A stretch of DNA of 64,000 nucleotides, from positions 1,612,001 through 1,676,000 of the forward strand of contig JAPWKC010000004.1 in assembly GCA_028283725.1 (NCBI GenBank), given 5' to 3'. The DNA comes from Neorhizobium sp. (GTDB taxonomy: Bacteria > Pseudomonadota > Alphaproteobacteria > Rhizobiales > Rhizobiaceae). Under the pieces are notes generated by a model. The model saw only the letters and a list, made by a program, of their open reading frames with translations. It did not search any database and had not been told where the DNA came from. Both the position numbers and the translations under genes were made by a program. Below, one piece after another: positions 21,809-33,870 of this stretch (position 1 is the first letter of the stretch; every line of letters begins with the position of its first letter).

Positions 21809-22402
21809 ATGGAATTGCGCCTGAAAGAGCGGCTCGGCCGGAAGTTCGACGAAGAAATCCGCTTCATCAAGGGCTGGATGGACGGACCGAAGCAGGTGGG
21901 CGCGATCCTTCCGACCTCGTCGATCACCGCCCGGCGCATGGCCAGTGTCGTCAATCCGACATCGGGGCTTCCGGTTCTCGAACTGGGGCCCGGCACCGGC
22001 ATCATCACCAAGGCGATCCTGAAGCTCGGCGTCCAGCCGCAGGATCTCGTGTCGATCGAATATTCGACCGATTTCTACCAGCACCTCGTGCGCACCGTGC
22101 CCGGCGTCAACTTCATCAATGGCGATGCCTTCGACCTCGACCGCACGCTCGGCGCATTCAAGGACAGGACGTTCGACAGCGTCATCTCCGCCATTCCGCT
22201 GTTGAGCTTTCCGATGGAGAGCCGCATCGCGCTTCTGGAAAGCCTGCTCGACCGCATTCCGGCAGGCAGGCCGGTGATGCAGATCACCTATGGCCCCGTT
22301 TCGCCGATCATCGCCAAGCCCGAGCGCTACCGGATCAAGCATTACGATTTCGTCGTGCGCAACATCCCGCCGGCACAGCTGTGGACTTACACGCGCGCCT
22401 GA
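21809..22402 (+). CDS. pmtA: Phosphatidylethanolamine N-methyltransferase, PmtA type
   Basis: MELRLKERLGRKFDEEIRFIKGWMDGPKQVGAILPTSS, SAM motif VLELGPGTGIITKAIL; matches the rhizobial PmtA pattern. Confidence 0.85.
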   Translation: MELRLKERLGRKFDEEIRFIKGWMDGPKQVGAILPTSSITARRMASVVNPTSGLPVLELGPGTGIITKAILKLGVQPQDLVSIEYSTDFYQHLVRTVPGVNFINGDAFDLDRTLGAFKDRTFDSVISAIPLLSFPMESRIALLESLLDRIPAGRPVMQITYGPVSPIIAKPERYRIKHYDFVVRNIPPAQLWTYTRA

Positions 22403-22430
22403 CGATTTTGCCCGGAAGGCTAAGGGTACG

Positions 22431-23012
22431 ATGAGCTTCGGCCTCTATATCACCCATCCCCAGGTCCGGATCGATCGCGCCGTGCCGGTGCCGCGCTGGG
22501 GCCTGTCGGATATCGGCCGGGCCCGCGCCGCACAGGCTGCGGCTGCGCCATGGGCGAAGCGGTTGGGGCGGGTCGTCTCCAGCGACGAGACGAAGGCCAT
22601 CGAGACGGCCGAAATATTGGCGGCATCTGCCGGAGTATCGGTGGAAATCATCGCCGGTGCTCAGGAGAACGACCGTTCGGCGACCGGCTTCCTGCCGCCG
22701 CCGGAGTTCGAGAAAGCGGCCGACCGGTTCTTTGCCCATCCGCGGGAAAGCTTCAACGGCTGGGAGCGGGCGATCGATGCGCAAACACGGATCGTCGCTG
22801 CCATCGACCGGGTTCTGGCCGACCATGATCCGACGGTGCCGATCGCCTTTATCGGCCATGGCGGCGTCGGCACGCTGCTGAAATGCCATCTTCAGCGCCG
22901 GGCGATCGGCCGCGACGGCGATCAGCCTGATGGTGGCGGCAATCTCTTCCGCTTCACTCTTGCAGATCGCGCCGTCTCATGCGACTGGACGCCCATCGAG
23001 ACATATCAATGA
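22431..23012 (+). CDS. Histidine phosphatase family protein
   Basis: [43 protein letters not shown]. Confidence 0.75.
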   Translation: MSFGLYITHPQVRIDRAVPVPRWGLSDIGRARAAQAAAAPWAKRLGRVVSSDETKAIETAEILAASAGVSVEIIAGAQENDRSATGFLPPPEFEKAADRFFAHPRESFNGWERAIDAQTRIVAAIDRVLADHDPTVPIAFIGHGGVGTLLKCHLQRRAIGRDGDQPDGGGNLFRFTLADRAVSCDWTPIETYQ

Positions 23013-23056
23013 CCGGACTGAAAAGCCGGACTGACCGGGGCAAGGAGTTTGAACCG

Positions 23057-23749
23057 ATGAACGCACGCGACCGCCTGATCGTCGGCCTCGACATCCCGAC
23101 CATCGCTGAAGCCGAAGCGATGGTAAAAGCCCTCGGCGACAGCGTTTCCTTCTACAAGGTCGGCTACCAGCTGGTGTTTGCCGGCGGGCTGGAATTTGCC
23201 CGCGACCTCGTCAAGGACGGCAAGCAGGTGTTTCTCGACATGAAGCTGCTCGACATCGACAATACGGTGGCAAAGGGCGTCGAGAACATCGCCAAGATGG
23301 GCATGACCATGCTCACCCTGCACGCCTATCCGAAGGCAATGCGTGCGGCCGTTGAAGCCGCCAGGGGTTCCGACCTCTGCCTGCTCGGCGTCACCGTGCT
23401 CACCTCGATGGATGCGCAAGACCTGATCGATGCCGGTTATCACCAGACGCCGGGCGAACTCGTTGCGCGCCGCGCCGAACAGGCCAAGGCGGCCGGCATG
23501 GGCGGCATTGTCTGCTCGGCGGAAGAATCGGCCGTCGTGCGTGCCATTCTCGGGCCCGACATGGCCGTCGTCACCCCCGGCATCCGACCGGCCGGTGCGG
23601 ACGCGGGCGACCAGAAGCGGGTCGTCACCCCCGGCGATGCGCTGAAGGCCGGCTCCAGCCATCTCGTCGTCGGCCGCCCGATCGTCAAGGCGGGCGATCC
23701 CAAGAGTGCTGCCGAGGCCATTCTGGCCGAAATGCGCGACGCGCTCTGA
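23057..23749 (+). CDS. pyrF: Orotidine 5'-phosphate decarboxylase
   Basis: [49 protein letters not shown]. Confidence 0.95.
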   Translation: MNARDRLIVGLDIPTIAEAEAMVKALGDSVSFYKVGYQLVFAGGLEFARDLVKDGKQVFLDMKLLDIDNTVAKGVENIAKMGMTMLTLHAYPKAMRAAVEAARGSDLCLLGVTVLTSMDAQDLIDAGYHQTPGELVARRAEQAKAAGMGGIVCSAEESAVVRAILGPDMAVVTPGIRPAGADAGDQKRVVTPGDALKAGSSHLVVGRPIVKAGDPKSAAEAILAEMRDAL

Positions 23750-23771
23750 TCGAGCCGGTGGCAGGCAATCC

Positions 23772-24863
23772 TCAGCGATTGTCCGCCACGACATTGTTGC
23801 GATCGTTATCGACGATCAGCCTTCCGGCACCGCCCGGCAGGTGATTTCCGCTCACTGTATTATGCTCGGCATGATCGAGCGCGCTGAGGCTGCTGCCGAA
23901 CGGCCTGTCGGGCCGGAAGAGGCAATAGGGACTGATGCCCTGGCGGCTGCCGATCCAGACAGCCGGCCGGCCCACCAGAAAATTCGCATAGTGAAACGTG
24001 TTGCCGGTGATGACGTTTCGCTGCGGCTCCTGATGGCGGATCGTGCCGCCCTCACCGCAGTTGCGATAAAGAAAGATGCCGCCCTTCCAGGGATTTTCAA
24101 AGAGGTTGTTGTCGATCCTGTTATCCGCCGAACCATCGACGGCGATCATCTCGCGCCATTTCGTATGGATCTCGAAACGGTTGCCGATGATGCGGTTACG
24201 GGCGGATTCGGCATCCATGTAGAGTGCCACCGACACCGTCTCGCCGCGAAATGTCGAATGGCTGACAGTGACCCCCGTCGCACCCGGCGAGATATAGAGC
24301 GGGATGCCGCCCTCCGCGGTGAACGTGTCGTGGTCGAAGGTGATCCGCGTGGGTGCGGCGGCCTGCGCCCGCTCCGTATGCCCGGCCGTCAGAGACGAGA
24401 GCCGCACCTCTTCGGCCTCGCCATTGCGGCCCAGGCCCTCGATGCGCACGTCGCCGACGATGTTGCAGTCGCGCACGAGAATATCGTGCGGCCGGTCCCA
24501 GGATCCGTTCGCCATTTTCAGCGAGCGGACCCAAAGTGCCCGGATACCGGGTGCCGCACCGGATAGCGTGGCGCCATGACAATCGAGCGTCAGGCCGGAG
24601 GCGCGGCTGCCGGAATAGGCGATCGGTACCGAGACTGTATCGGTGGGCTGAAGCGCAAGGTCGCAGTCGATCTCCACAGGCGTGCCGCCGGGCGCACGCT
24701 TTGCCGTGACAGCCTCACGGATATCCGCCGCACAGACAGCCGCCTGCGCCTTCGGCGCCAGGCCCGTGACGGCTGCCACGATCAGCAGAAGGCAAACAAA
24801 CACTGCAACGCAACCGGCCGGTGGACGCAGCGGGAGGCGGATCGATGGAGGATGCGGCTGCAA
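23772..24863 (-). CDS. Exported right-handed beta-helix repeat protein
   Basis: Signal peptide plus repeated N-RIIGNRF / NRIDNNLFENP / NVITGNTFHY / NTVSGNHL rungs. Confidence 0.7.
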   Translation of the reverse strand: MQPHPPSIRLPLRPPAGCVAVFVCLLLIVAAVTGLAPKAQAAVCAADIREAVTAKRAPGGTPVEIDCDLALQPTDTVSVPIAYSGSRASGLTLDCHGATLSGAAPGIRALWVRSLKMANGSWDRPHDILVRDCNIVGDVRIEGLGRNGEAEEVRLSSLTAGHTERAQAAAPTRITFDHDTFTAEGGIPLYISPGATGVTVSHSTFRGETVSVALYMDAESARNRIIGNRFEIHTKWREMIAVDGSADNRIDNNLFENPWKGGIFLYRNCGEGGTIRHQEPQRNVITGNTFHYANFLVGRPAVWIGSRQGISPYCLFRPDRPFGSSLSALDHAEHNTVSGNHLPGGAGRLIVDNDRNNVVADNR

Positions 24864-24928
24864 TATTGACTCTCTTCCTGTTTTGCCGGAAGCCGGAAGG
24901 CAGACACGATCATCGGGAGGATGGGATC

Positions 24929-25216
24929 ATGGCCAAGGGATACTGGATCGCGCGCGTCGATGTGCGGGATGCCGAACGCTACAAGGATTATGTCGCCGCT
25001 GCCAAGCCCGCCTTCGAGAAATACGGAGCGCATTTTCTGGCGCGCGGCGGGCCGCTGACGGAACTCGAAGGCAAGGCCCGCAGCCGCAACGTCGTAATCG
25101 AGTTCCCCTCGATGCAGGCGGCCGTGGATTGCTACAACTCACCGGAATACCAGATCGCCGCAAAAATCCGCCAGGACGTCGCCGATGCCGAAATGGTGGT
25201 CGTCGAGGGCGTGTGA
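24929..25216 (+). CDS. DUF1330 family protein
   Basis: MAKGYWIARVDVRDAERYKDYVAAAKPAFEKYGAHFLARGG. Confidence 0.85.
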   Translation: MAKGYWIARVDVRDAERYKDYVAAAKPAFEKYGAHFLARGGPLTELEGKARSRNVVIEFPSMQAAVDCYNSPEYQIAAKIRQDVADAEMVVVEGV

Positions 25217-25400
25217 CGACACTTTGACAGCGCCTCGGCCGTCCGCCCTTCGACGTACAGAACCGAGACGGCTGATCTGCGTCAATGTGAAGCGTTGCGG
25301 ACGCGAACAGACTTTCGCAGCCGCAGCGATTCGGCTAAACAAATCCAGAGTTTCCCGCGCTCAACGTCCCGAGCCCAATTTCCACAGATCGAGGCATGCC

Positions 25401-26381
25401 ATGACAACCATGAACCTTCCGCCGCTCGTCACCGTCTTTGGAGGATCGGGCTTCATCGGCAGGCATGTGGTGCGGGTTCTGGCGGAACGCGGATACCGGG
25501 TGCGGGTCGCGGTGCGCCGGCCCGATCTCGCAGGCTTCCTTCTTCCGGCCGGCTATGTCGGCCAGATCGCGCTGTTGCAGGCCAACCTGCGCAACCGCGC
25601 CTCGATCGATCGCGCCGTCGAGGGCTCGTCGCATGTGATCAACTGCGTCGGCCTTCTGTTCGAGACCGGCGCCAATACGTTCAATTCGGTGCAGGATGCC
25701 GGCGCACGATCGGTTGCAGAAGCCGCCAAGGCCGCCGGCGCCAAGCTCACCCATATTTCGGCAATCGGCGCCGACGCCAAGTCGCCGTCGGCCTATGGCC
25801 GCAGCAAGGCCGCCGCGGAAGCAGCGATCCGCTCGCTTCTTCCCGATGCGGTCATCCTGCGCCCGTCGATCGTGTTCGGCCCGGAAGACGGGTTCTTCAA
25901 CAAGTTTGCCGGCATGGCGAAGATGCTGCCCTTCCTGCCCTTGATCGGGGGCGGCAAGACGAAGCTGCAGCCCGTCTATGTGATGGACGTCGCCGAAACA
26001 GTCGGCCGCTCCGTCGATGGCAAGATCGCGCCCGGCAAGACCTATGAACTCGGCGGCAGCGAAGTGATGACCTTCCGCCAGTGTCTCGAGCTTGTTCTGA
26101 AGGCGACCGATCGCCGCCGGCCGCTGATTTCGCTTCCCTTCGGGCTTGCCTCCTTCATCGGCAGCGTCGCCTCGCTGGTGCCGCTTATCGCACCGCCGAT
26201 CACACCGGATCAGGTGGACATGCTGAAGAGCGACAATATCGTTTCCGACAGCGCGAAGGCCGAGGAGCGCACTCTTGCCGGCATCGGCATTCGACCGACC
26301 GTGCCGGCCTCCGTCGTCGGCGATTACCTGGTGCATTTCAAGCCGCATGGCCAGTTTACCAATTCCGGTAAAGCCGCTTAA
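25401..26381 (+). CDS. Complex I NDUFA9-type NAD(P)-binding protein
   Basis: VTVFGGSGFIGRHVVRVLAERGYRVRVAVRRPDLA. Confidence 0.85.
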   Translation: MTTMNLPPLVTVFGGSGFIGRHVVRVLAERGYRVRVAVRRPDLAGFLLPAGYVGQIALLQANLRNRASIDRAVEGSSHVINCVGLLFETGANTFNSVQDAGARSVAEAAKAAGAKLTHISAIGADAKSPSAYGRSKAAAEAAIRSLLPDAVILRPSIVFGPEDGFFNKFAGMAKMLPFLPLIGGGKTKLQPVYVMDVAETVGRSVDGKIAPGKTYELGGSEVMTFRQCLELVLKATDRRRPLISLPFGLASFIGSVASLVPLIAPPITPDQVDMLKSDNIVSDSAKAEERTLAGIGIRPTVPASVVGDYLVHFKPHGQFTNSGKAA

Positions 26382-26629
26382 TAAAATGCGACATATTCTT
26401 GGCCGCTTTCCGGCGGGACTGCGGCCACCCACAACCACATCCAAGATACTGATTTCATTGAAAAATCAGCATTTCATGTGGCACAAAGGTCGCACCCTTG
26501 AGAGCGTTTCGCGTTAACGGGGAATTTAGCAAAAACCTTTATTGAATTCAGAGGCAGCGGCCAATAAACCGACTGTTGAAATTCTTCATTGGCCGTCAGT
26601 CATATTTTCCTTGGAAAGGCATTCCTTCA

Positions 26630-26781
26630 TGGGCAAGCCCATCGCCCTTTTTTTCGCGTGCGCAGCATTGGTGATCCTGGCCGGCTCGTTTGCCGCTCCC
26701 CGTACCGGCACCGCCGGCAAGCTCGATTGCGCACCGGCCTATGGCGTCGATCCGTGCAGCACGGGCTCGATCAACCGCTGA
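26630..26781 (+). CDS. Small exported/membrane protein (50 aa)
   Basis: MGKPIALFFACAALVILAGSFAAPRTGTAGKLDCAPAYGVDPCSTGSINR; followed by a terminator. Confidence 0.55.
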
Positions 26782-26837
26782 TCAGATCCTGATCTTATCT
26801 GCCCCTGGAGCGCCGTCTGGCTGATCCAGTGCCCATT

Positions 26838-26866
26838 AAAAAAGCCGGCTTAAAGCCGGCTTTTTT
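26838..26866. terminator. Bidirectional Rho-independent terminator
   Basis: AAAAAAGCCGGCTTTAAGCCGGCTTTTTT-type near-perfect palindrome between convergent genes. Confidence 0.9.
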
Positions 26867-26884
26867 CGTTTCCGTGATTACCCT

Positions 26885-27736
26885 TTACTGCGTCACCGCC
26901 GGGCGAAGCGGCGCGGCAGCCGGATCATCCACCTGCTCGTTCGGCATCATATTCATGGCGACCATGCCGAGCAGCACGATACCGATGACGATGCGGTAGA
27001 TCGCAAAGACCGTGAAGCGGTTGGTCTGGATGAAGGACAGAAGCCATTTGACCGAGACGAAGGCAACGATGGTGGAAACGACGAAGGCGATGCCGAGCGC
27101 GCCCCAATCCTCGTTGGCGACACCGCCGTCCTTGACCGTCTTCAAGAGTTCGTAGCCGCTCGCTGCATACATGGTCGGGATGCCGACGAGGAAGGCGAAT
27201 TCGGTTGCCGCGGCACGGCTGCCGGTGCCGGCCAGCATGGCGACGAAGATCGTGGTACCGGAGCGCGACAGGCCGGGAAAGACGCCTGCCACGACCTGTG
27301 CGATACCGACGAGGATCGCAACAAGCCAGGTGATCGAGGTATAGGGCGGTTTCTTGGCCGCCAGCCATTCGGCGACGATCATCCAGATGCCGCCGATCAC
27401 CAGCGCCCAGGCGATGGGAGTGGCGTTGTCCGGCAGTTCGAAACCGAGCTTCTTGACGAGAAGGCCGAGAACGGCGGTGATCAGGAAGGCGACGATCAGC
27501 TTTGCTGCATAGCGGCGGTTCTTCGGCTCTCTCCAGCCAAGAACCAGATCCAGAAGGCGCCGCCAGTAGATGAAGGTGACGGCAAGGATGGCGCCGGCCT
27601 GAATGACGATGTTGAACATATCCGAACGGCGGCCGAGCCATTGTTCCGCAATGATCAGATGTCCGGTACTCGAGATCGGCAGAAACTCGGTAATGCCCTC
27701 GATGACACCCAAAAGCGCAGCATTGATATAATCCAT
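26885..27736 (-). CDS. uppP: Undecaprenyl-diphosphate phosphatase
   Basis: GVIEGITEFLPISSTGHLII, GVFPGLSRSGTTI. Confidence 0.95.
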   Translation of the reverse strand: MDYINAALLGVIEGITEFLPISSTGHLIIAEQWLGRRSDMFNIVIQAGAILAVTFIYWRRLLDLVLGWREPKNRRYAAKLIVAFLITAVLGLLVKKLGFELPDNATPIAWALVIGGIWMIVAEWLAAKKPPYTSITWLVAILVGIAQVVAGVFPGLSRSGTTIFVAMLAGTGSRAAATEFAFLVGIPTMYAASGYELLKTVKDGGVANEDWGALGIAFVVSTIVAFVSVKWLLSFIQTNRFTVFAIYRIVIGIVLLGMVAMNMMPNEQVDDPAAAPLRPAVTQ

Positions 27737-28008
27737 ATACGATCTCCGGTTTCAAACTCTTGGCGGCGACGGGCAGCGCTCACGGCCCCGTGAAGCTTCT
27801 TTGACCACGGATGTGGCGAAAAAAGTCCCGATCGCTCGGAATGTCATGAAAAATCCACGATTGGCGGAGGGTTAGAAGAGTGCCCAGATCCAGATTCGCG
27901 ATTGAGGCGACGTTGCAATCCTATATCTTTCTTAAGCTCCGGTTGTTAGGAGTTCTCCTTGAAGATATCACGTCGCTGAGACGCCAACAGGCGGACCCTT
28001 AAAAAATA

Positions 28009-28681
28009 ATGCCTACGCTCTATCACCATCCCATGTCGACTTCGTCACGATTCGTCAGACTTATTCTGGCTGAATATGGCTTTCAGACGGATCTGGTCGA
28101 GGAACAGCCCTGGGCGAAGCGCCGCGAGTTTCTGAACCTCAATCCGGCAGCGACGCTGCCCGTCTATGTGGATGACAGCATGCGGGTGCTTTGCGGCCCA
28201 GCCGTGCTGATGGAGTTTCTCGACGAGACCCATGGCGTATTGAAGCGCGACCGGCGGCTCTTGGCCGAAGATCCCTGGCAGCGCGCCGAAATCCGCCGGC
28301 TGACCGAATGGTTCCTACAGAAGATGGAGCAGGACGTGACGAGGCCGCTGACCCGCGAGCGCGTCTACAAGCTGCAGATGACGCCAGCGCAGGGCGGCGG
28401 GGCGCCCGATTCGAAAGTGCTGCGCACCTCGCGCGCCAATATCCGCCAGCATATGAAATATCTCACCTGGCTTGCCGGCTCGCGCAAATGGCTCGCCGGC
28501 GACCGGCTGACCTATGCGGACCTTGCCGCCGCATCCTCGGTCTCGATCCTCGACTATATGGGCGAGATCGACTGGTCGGAAACACCGCTTGCCAAGGACT
28601 GGTACCAGCGGATCAAGTCCCGCCCCTCCTTCCGGCCGCTGCTTGCCGAGCGCATTCGCGGCCTGACACCGGTCTCGCATT

Positions 28682-28701
<20 letters not shown>
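28009..28701 (+). CDS. Glutathione S-transferase family protein
   Basis: Thioredoxin-fold N-terminus [32 protein letters not shown] and GST C-terminal domain. Confidence 0.85.
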
Positions 28702-29905
<1,204 letters not shown>

Positions 29906-31301
29906 CGATTTTCGGCTGCGGCTATTCGGGCCGGGCGATCGCAAGAGCGTTTCTTGGTGATGGTGCAAGCGTTACCGGCACGGCGCGGACAGCGGAGAAG
30001 GCGGCGGAACTGGAAAAGGCCATCAATCCCGGCGTGGCGGGCGAGAGCGCGGTCGATCCGAAGCAGACCATCGATCGACTTGGGTCTGCCGGGATGGCGG
30101 GCGAGCAGGAACTCGCCACCCATGGTGGCCATGCCTTGGCCGGCACCACGCAACCGGGCGGCGCGAAGGCTTATGGACAGGGCCTCATCTTCGATGGAAG
30201 CGGCTTCAGCCCCGATCTTCTGGAGGCGCTCTCCAGGACCACGCATCTCGTCCAATCGATCCCGCCCGGACGCGAGGGAGATCCGCTCCTGCCGCTCCTT
30301 GCCGGCAGGCTCCACGTGCTCGCGCCGAAATTGCAATGGATCGGCTATCTGTCGACCGTCGGCGTCTATGGCGATCACGGCGGCGGCTGGGTGACGGAGG
30401 AGACGCCGGGCAGCCCGACGCTTGGCCGCTCCATCGACCGGGTCGGCGCCGAAGATCTCTTTATGGCGGAAGGTGACGCCGCCGGCGTGCCGGTGGCCGC
30501 GCTGCGGCTTTCGGGCATTTACGGGCCGGGCCGCAATGCCTTCGTCAACCTCTCCCGCGGTACGGCGCGGCGCATCGTCAAGACGGGCCAGGTGTTCAAC
30601 CGGATCCGCGTCGAGGATATCGCGGGAGCCACCCGGCATCTGTCGGCACACCGGCTTTCGGGCATCTATAATGTCACGGATGACGAGCCCGGCCCGCCGC
30701 AGGACGTGATTGCAGAAGCGGCCCGGATGATGGGTCTAACACCGCCGCCGGAACAGGATTTCGACACGGCCGACATGACGCCGATGGCGCGTTCCTTCTA
30801 CGGCTCAAACAAGCGTGTCTCGAACGCCAAGTTGAAGGCGACCGGCTTCGTGTTTCGCTTCCCGAATTACCGCCTTTCCCTGAAGCAAATGTGGTCGGAG
30901 GGGAGTTGGGAAGGATAAAATTCCCAGATCAAAAGGGTCTGAAATTCCATTCCTAGCAATATTCATGGTTAATCTGTCTTAATATCTGCGGCACTTGGCC
31001 ACAAAATTTCACTAAATAGGGCAAAGACTCCCGATCAGAGCAAAATTTTTTTCTTACTTTTCGTGATCGCGATTCCGTGAACGTGTACGCTGGAATGAAT
31101 TTGCGCCGGGCGACTGATTCTAAAGGTTTTATTCCGAAAGAATTTAGCTGGCTTCGTAAAAAGGATAGACTGCAATCTAATCACATATGTTACAGACTGT
31201 AACGTTCCGTGATATCGAATCCCACGTTTTCGCCACTTTTGCCCCGGCGTAAGCCCGCCGCACACCTTGTGCAGGGACCTAAAACGACGGGGACGATCGA
31301 T

Positions 31302-31688
31302 TTGACAACAATTCGACGCGCAACTTTCGCCGCGGCCGCTATAGCTGCATTTATTCTCAACGGGTCGGGACAGGCATTCGCCGCCGGCTGCGGAGGCGCC
31401 TCCTGGTATGCCCTCCATTCGAAGACGGCCTCGGGTGAACGCATGAACCCGACGCAACTGACAGCCGCCCACCGCTCGCTGCCCTTCGGCACAAAGGTGC
31501 TGGTCACCAACAAGCGCAATGGCCGCAGCGTCATCGTGCGCATCAACGATCGCGGCCCGTTCATTCGCGGCCGGGTTCTGGACGTCTCGCGCGCCGCCGC
31601 CGCCGATATCGGCATGATCGGGTCGGGCACCGCCAACGTCTGTTATCAGATCGTCACGGCAAACCGTGGCAGCGCACCCGACGCCTGA
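31302..31688 (+). CDS. Septal ring lytic transglycosylase RlpA family (DPBB only)
   Basis: GGASWYALHSKTASGERMNPTQLTAAHRSLPFGTKVLVTNKRNGRSVIVRINDRGPFIRGRVLDVSRAAA; TTG start. Confidence 0.85.
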   Translation: MTTIRRATFAAAAIAAFILNGSGQAFAAGCGGASWYALHSKTASGERMNPTQLTAAHRSLPFGTKVLVTNKRNGRSVIVRINDRGPFIRGRVLDVSRAAAADIGMIGSGTANVCYQIVTANRGSAPDA

Positions 31689-31849
31689 CGCAGACCACCT
31701 TTGGCAACAGATTTGAACGCCGAAGCGACGAGCTGACACGAAGCGGCCGCCACACGGCCGAGAGCCGGGAACTTGCCCAGGGTCTTGCCCTGATCGTCAT
31801 TCGCGGTTACGACCCGATCAAGACGGGTGCAACCGATACGGAGAACGAC

Positions 31850-33139
31850 ATGCGACTGGGCGGACGAGTGGCCGGAGCCATAGAGGTACTGGCCGATATC
31901 GAGGCGCGCAGACGCCCGGTGGCCGATGCCCTCAAGGATTGGGGTCTTTCCCATCGTTTCGCCGGATCGGGCGATCGTGCCGCAATCGGCAACATCGTCT
32001 ATGATGCGCTGCGCATGCGCCTGTCGCATGCCTTCATGATGGACGACGACAGCCCGAACGCACTCGCCTATGCCGTTCTTATCCGCCAGTGGGGCGTTGC
32101 GATCGAAGCGCTCGACGCCGATTTCACCGACGACCGTTTCGCGCCGCAAGCACTGACGGACGCCAATCGCGCCGCGCTCTCGACACGCGACCTCAAAGAT
32201 GCGCCGCTCAATGTCCAGGGCGACATTCCCGACTGGATCCAGCCGTCATTCGAAGTCAATTTCGGCGCGGACTGGCTCAACGAAGCCAAGGCGCTTGCCG
32301 CCCGCCCGACACTCGACCTCCGCGCCAACACGCTGAAGGCCTCGCAGGACAAGGTCGTCAAGGCGCTCGATCGTGCCGGAGCCACTGCCGCACGCGTGGC
32401 CCGCAACGGCATCCGGATTGCCGCCGGCGAAGGCCCTTCCCGTCTGCCCAACGTCACGGCCGAGCTTTCGTTCCAGAAAGGCTGGTTCGAAGTGCAGGAC
32501 GAGGGCTCGCAGATCGTCGCCGATCTCGTCGAGCCGGGCGAACACGACCAGGTGCTCGACTATTGCGCCGGTGGTGGCGGCAAGACGCTCGCCATGTCGG
32601 CCTCCATGCACAACAAGGGGCAGATCCACGCCTATGACGCCGACCGCAAGCGGCTGGCACCGATCATCGAGCGGCTGCGCCGCGCCGGCACCCGCAATGT
32701 GCAGGTGCACGACAATCCGCGCCAGCTCGACCCGATGAGAGGAAAGCTGGACGCCGTGCTGGTCGATGCGCCCTGCACCGGCACCGGAACTTGGCGCCGC
32801 CGCCCCGACACCAAATGGCGGCTGACGCAGAAGAACCTGGACGAGCGTACAAGCCAGCAGCAGGAGGCGCTGACCGAGGCCTCCGCTTTCGTCAAACCGG
32901 GCGGCGCGCTGATCTACGTCACCTGTTCGATCCTTCCTGACGAAAACGACCGGCAGGTGGAGCGCTTCTGCGCCGAGAACCCGGAATATGCGATCGTCTC
33001 GACCGAGAGCCGCTGGTCAGCCGTTTTCGGCAAGGACGCGCCGAAGCCGCGCAGCGGCGAGACCGGGACGATCACCCTGACCCCCGCCAGCACCGATACG
33101 GACGGTTTTTTCTTCTGCCGCATGCAGCGCAAGGCCTGA
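31850..33139 (+). CDS. RsmB/NOP family rRNA methyltransferase
   Basis: VLDYCAGGGGKTLAMSA, VDAPCTGTGTWRRRPD, YVTCSILPDEND. Confidence 0.9.
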   Translation: MRLGGRVAGAIEVLADIEARRRPVADALKDWGLSHRFAGSGDRAAIGNIVYDALRMRLSHAFMMDDDSPNALAYAVLIRQWGVAIEALDADFTDDRFAPQALTDANRAALSTRDLKDAPLNVQGDIPDWIQPSFEVNFGADWLNEAKALAARPTLDLRANTLKASQDKVVKALDRAGATAARVARNGIRIAAGEGPSRLPNVTAELSFQKGWFEVQDEGSQIVADLVEPGEHDQVLDYCAGGGGKTLAMSASMHNKGQIHAYDADRKRLAPIIERLRRAGTRNVQVHDNPRQLDPMRGKLDAVLVDAPCTGTGTWRRRPDTKWRLTQKNLDERTSQQQEALTEASAFVKPGGALIYVTCSILPDENDRQVERFCAENPEYAIVSTESRWSAVFGKDAPKPRSGETGTITLTPASTDTDGFFFCRMQRKA

Positions 33140-33325
33140 GGCAGGAACGACCGGCCTTCGTCCCGGCCTCGGCTTGAACTGAGGCCCGCCTTCAATTATC
33201 GCCCCCCCGGATGCCGGGTGGGCCTATCGTCGCCATCGCTGCCGTTTCAGGCGATGAGCCGCAGCGTAGCGGTCGTATCCGCCGATCCCTTGTCCGTTTT
33301 TCGCTGCCGCCCTATCTGGCCCGGC

Positions 33326-33778
33326 ATGCAGAAAATCGTGGTCTTCATCCTGTTCATCGCCGTGTCCGTCGCCCTCGGGGCACTGAGCGGCGTCAGCAAC
33401 CTGCCCGGCGAATGGTATCAATCGCTGGCAAAGCCGTTCTTCAACCCGCCAAGCGCGATCTTCGCACCGGTCTGGACCGTGCTCTATGCCATGATCGGGG
33501 CAGCCCTTGCGGCCACATGGTACAGCCGCGACAATGGCAGGCGTCTGGCGATCTTCGTGGTGCAGGCCGTGCTCAATCTTGCATGGTCGCCGGTGTTTTT
33601 CGGGCTGCACAGCCCGATCCTCGGGCTTGTGGTCATCGTGCCGCTGCTGGTGTCGATCGTCATCTTCATCGTCGCCAGCTGGACGCCCTGCCGGGTGGCT
33701 GCCCTCCTGTTCATTCCCTATGCGGCCTGGGTGGCGTTTGCGACGCTGCTCAACCTGGCGATCGTCGCTCTCAACTGA
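33326..33778 (+). CDS. tspO: TspO/MBR family protein
   Basis: LPGEWYQSLAKPFFNPPSAIFAPVWTVLYAMIGAA, VLNLAWSPVFFG. Confidence 0.9.
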   Translation: MQKIVVFILFIAVSVALGALSGVSNLPGEWYQSLAKPFFNPPSAIFAPVWTVLYAMIGAALAATWYSRDNGRRLAIFVVQAVLNLAWSPVFFGLHSPILGLVVIVPLLVSIVIFIVASWTPCRVAALLFIPYAAWVAFATLLNLAIVALN

Positions 33779-33870
33779 GCCCTGCCGCAATTCCGCTGCT
33801 GGTCCGCCTTGCCCTTGCCCGCCGCACATGCGACTTTCACCGACAGAATGGCGATGACGGCGGGCATGGA

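Noticed and set aside
30960-30990. TTAATCTGTCTTAAT as a CtrA site
   Set aside because: Spacing between TTAA halves is 6, not 7, and there is no supporting cluster.
31035-31739. 234-aa minus-strand ORF over the rlpA promoter and gene
   Set aside because: Runs antisense to the RlpA domain and through AT-rich promoter DNA; no domain recognised.
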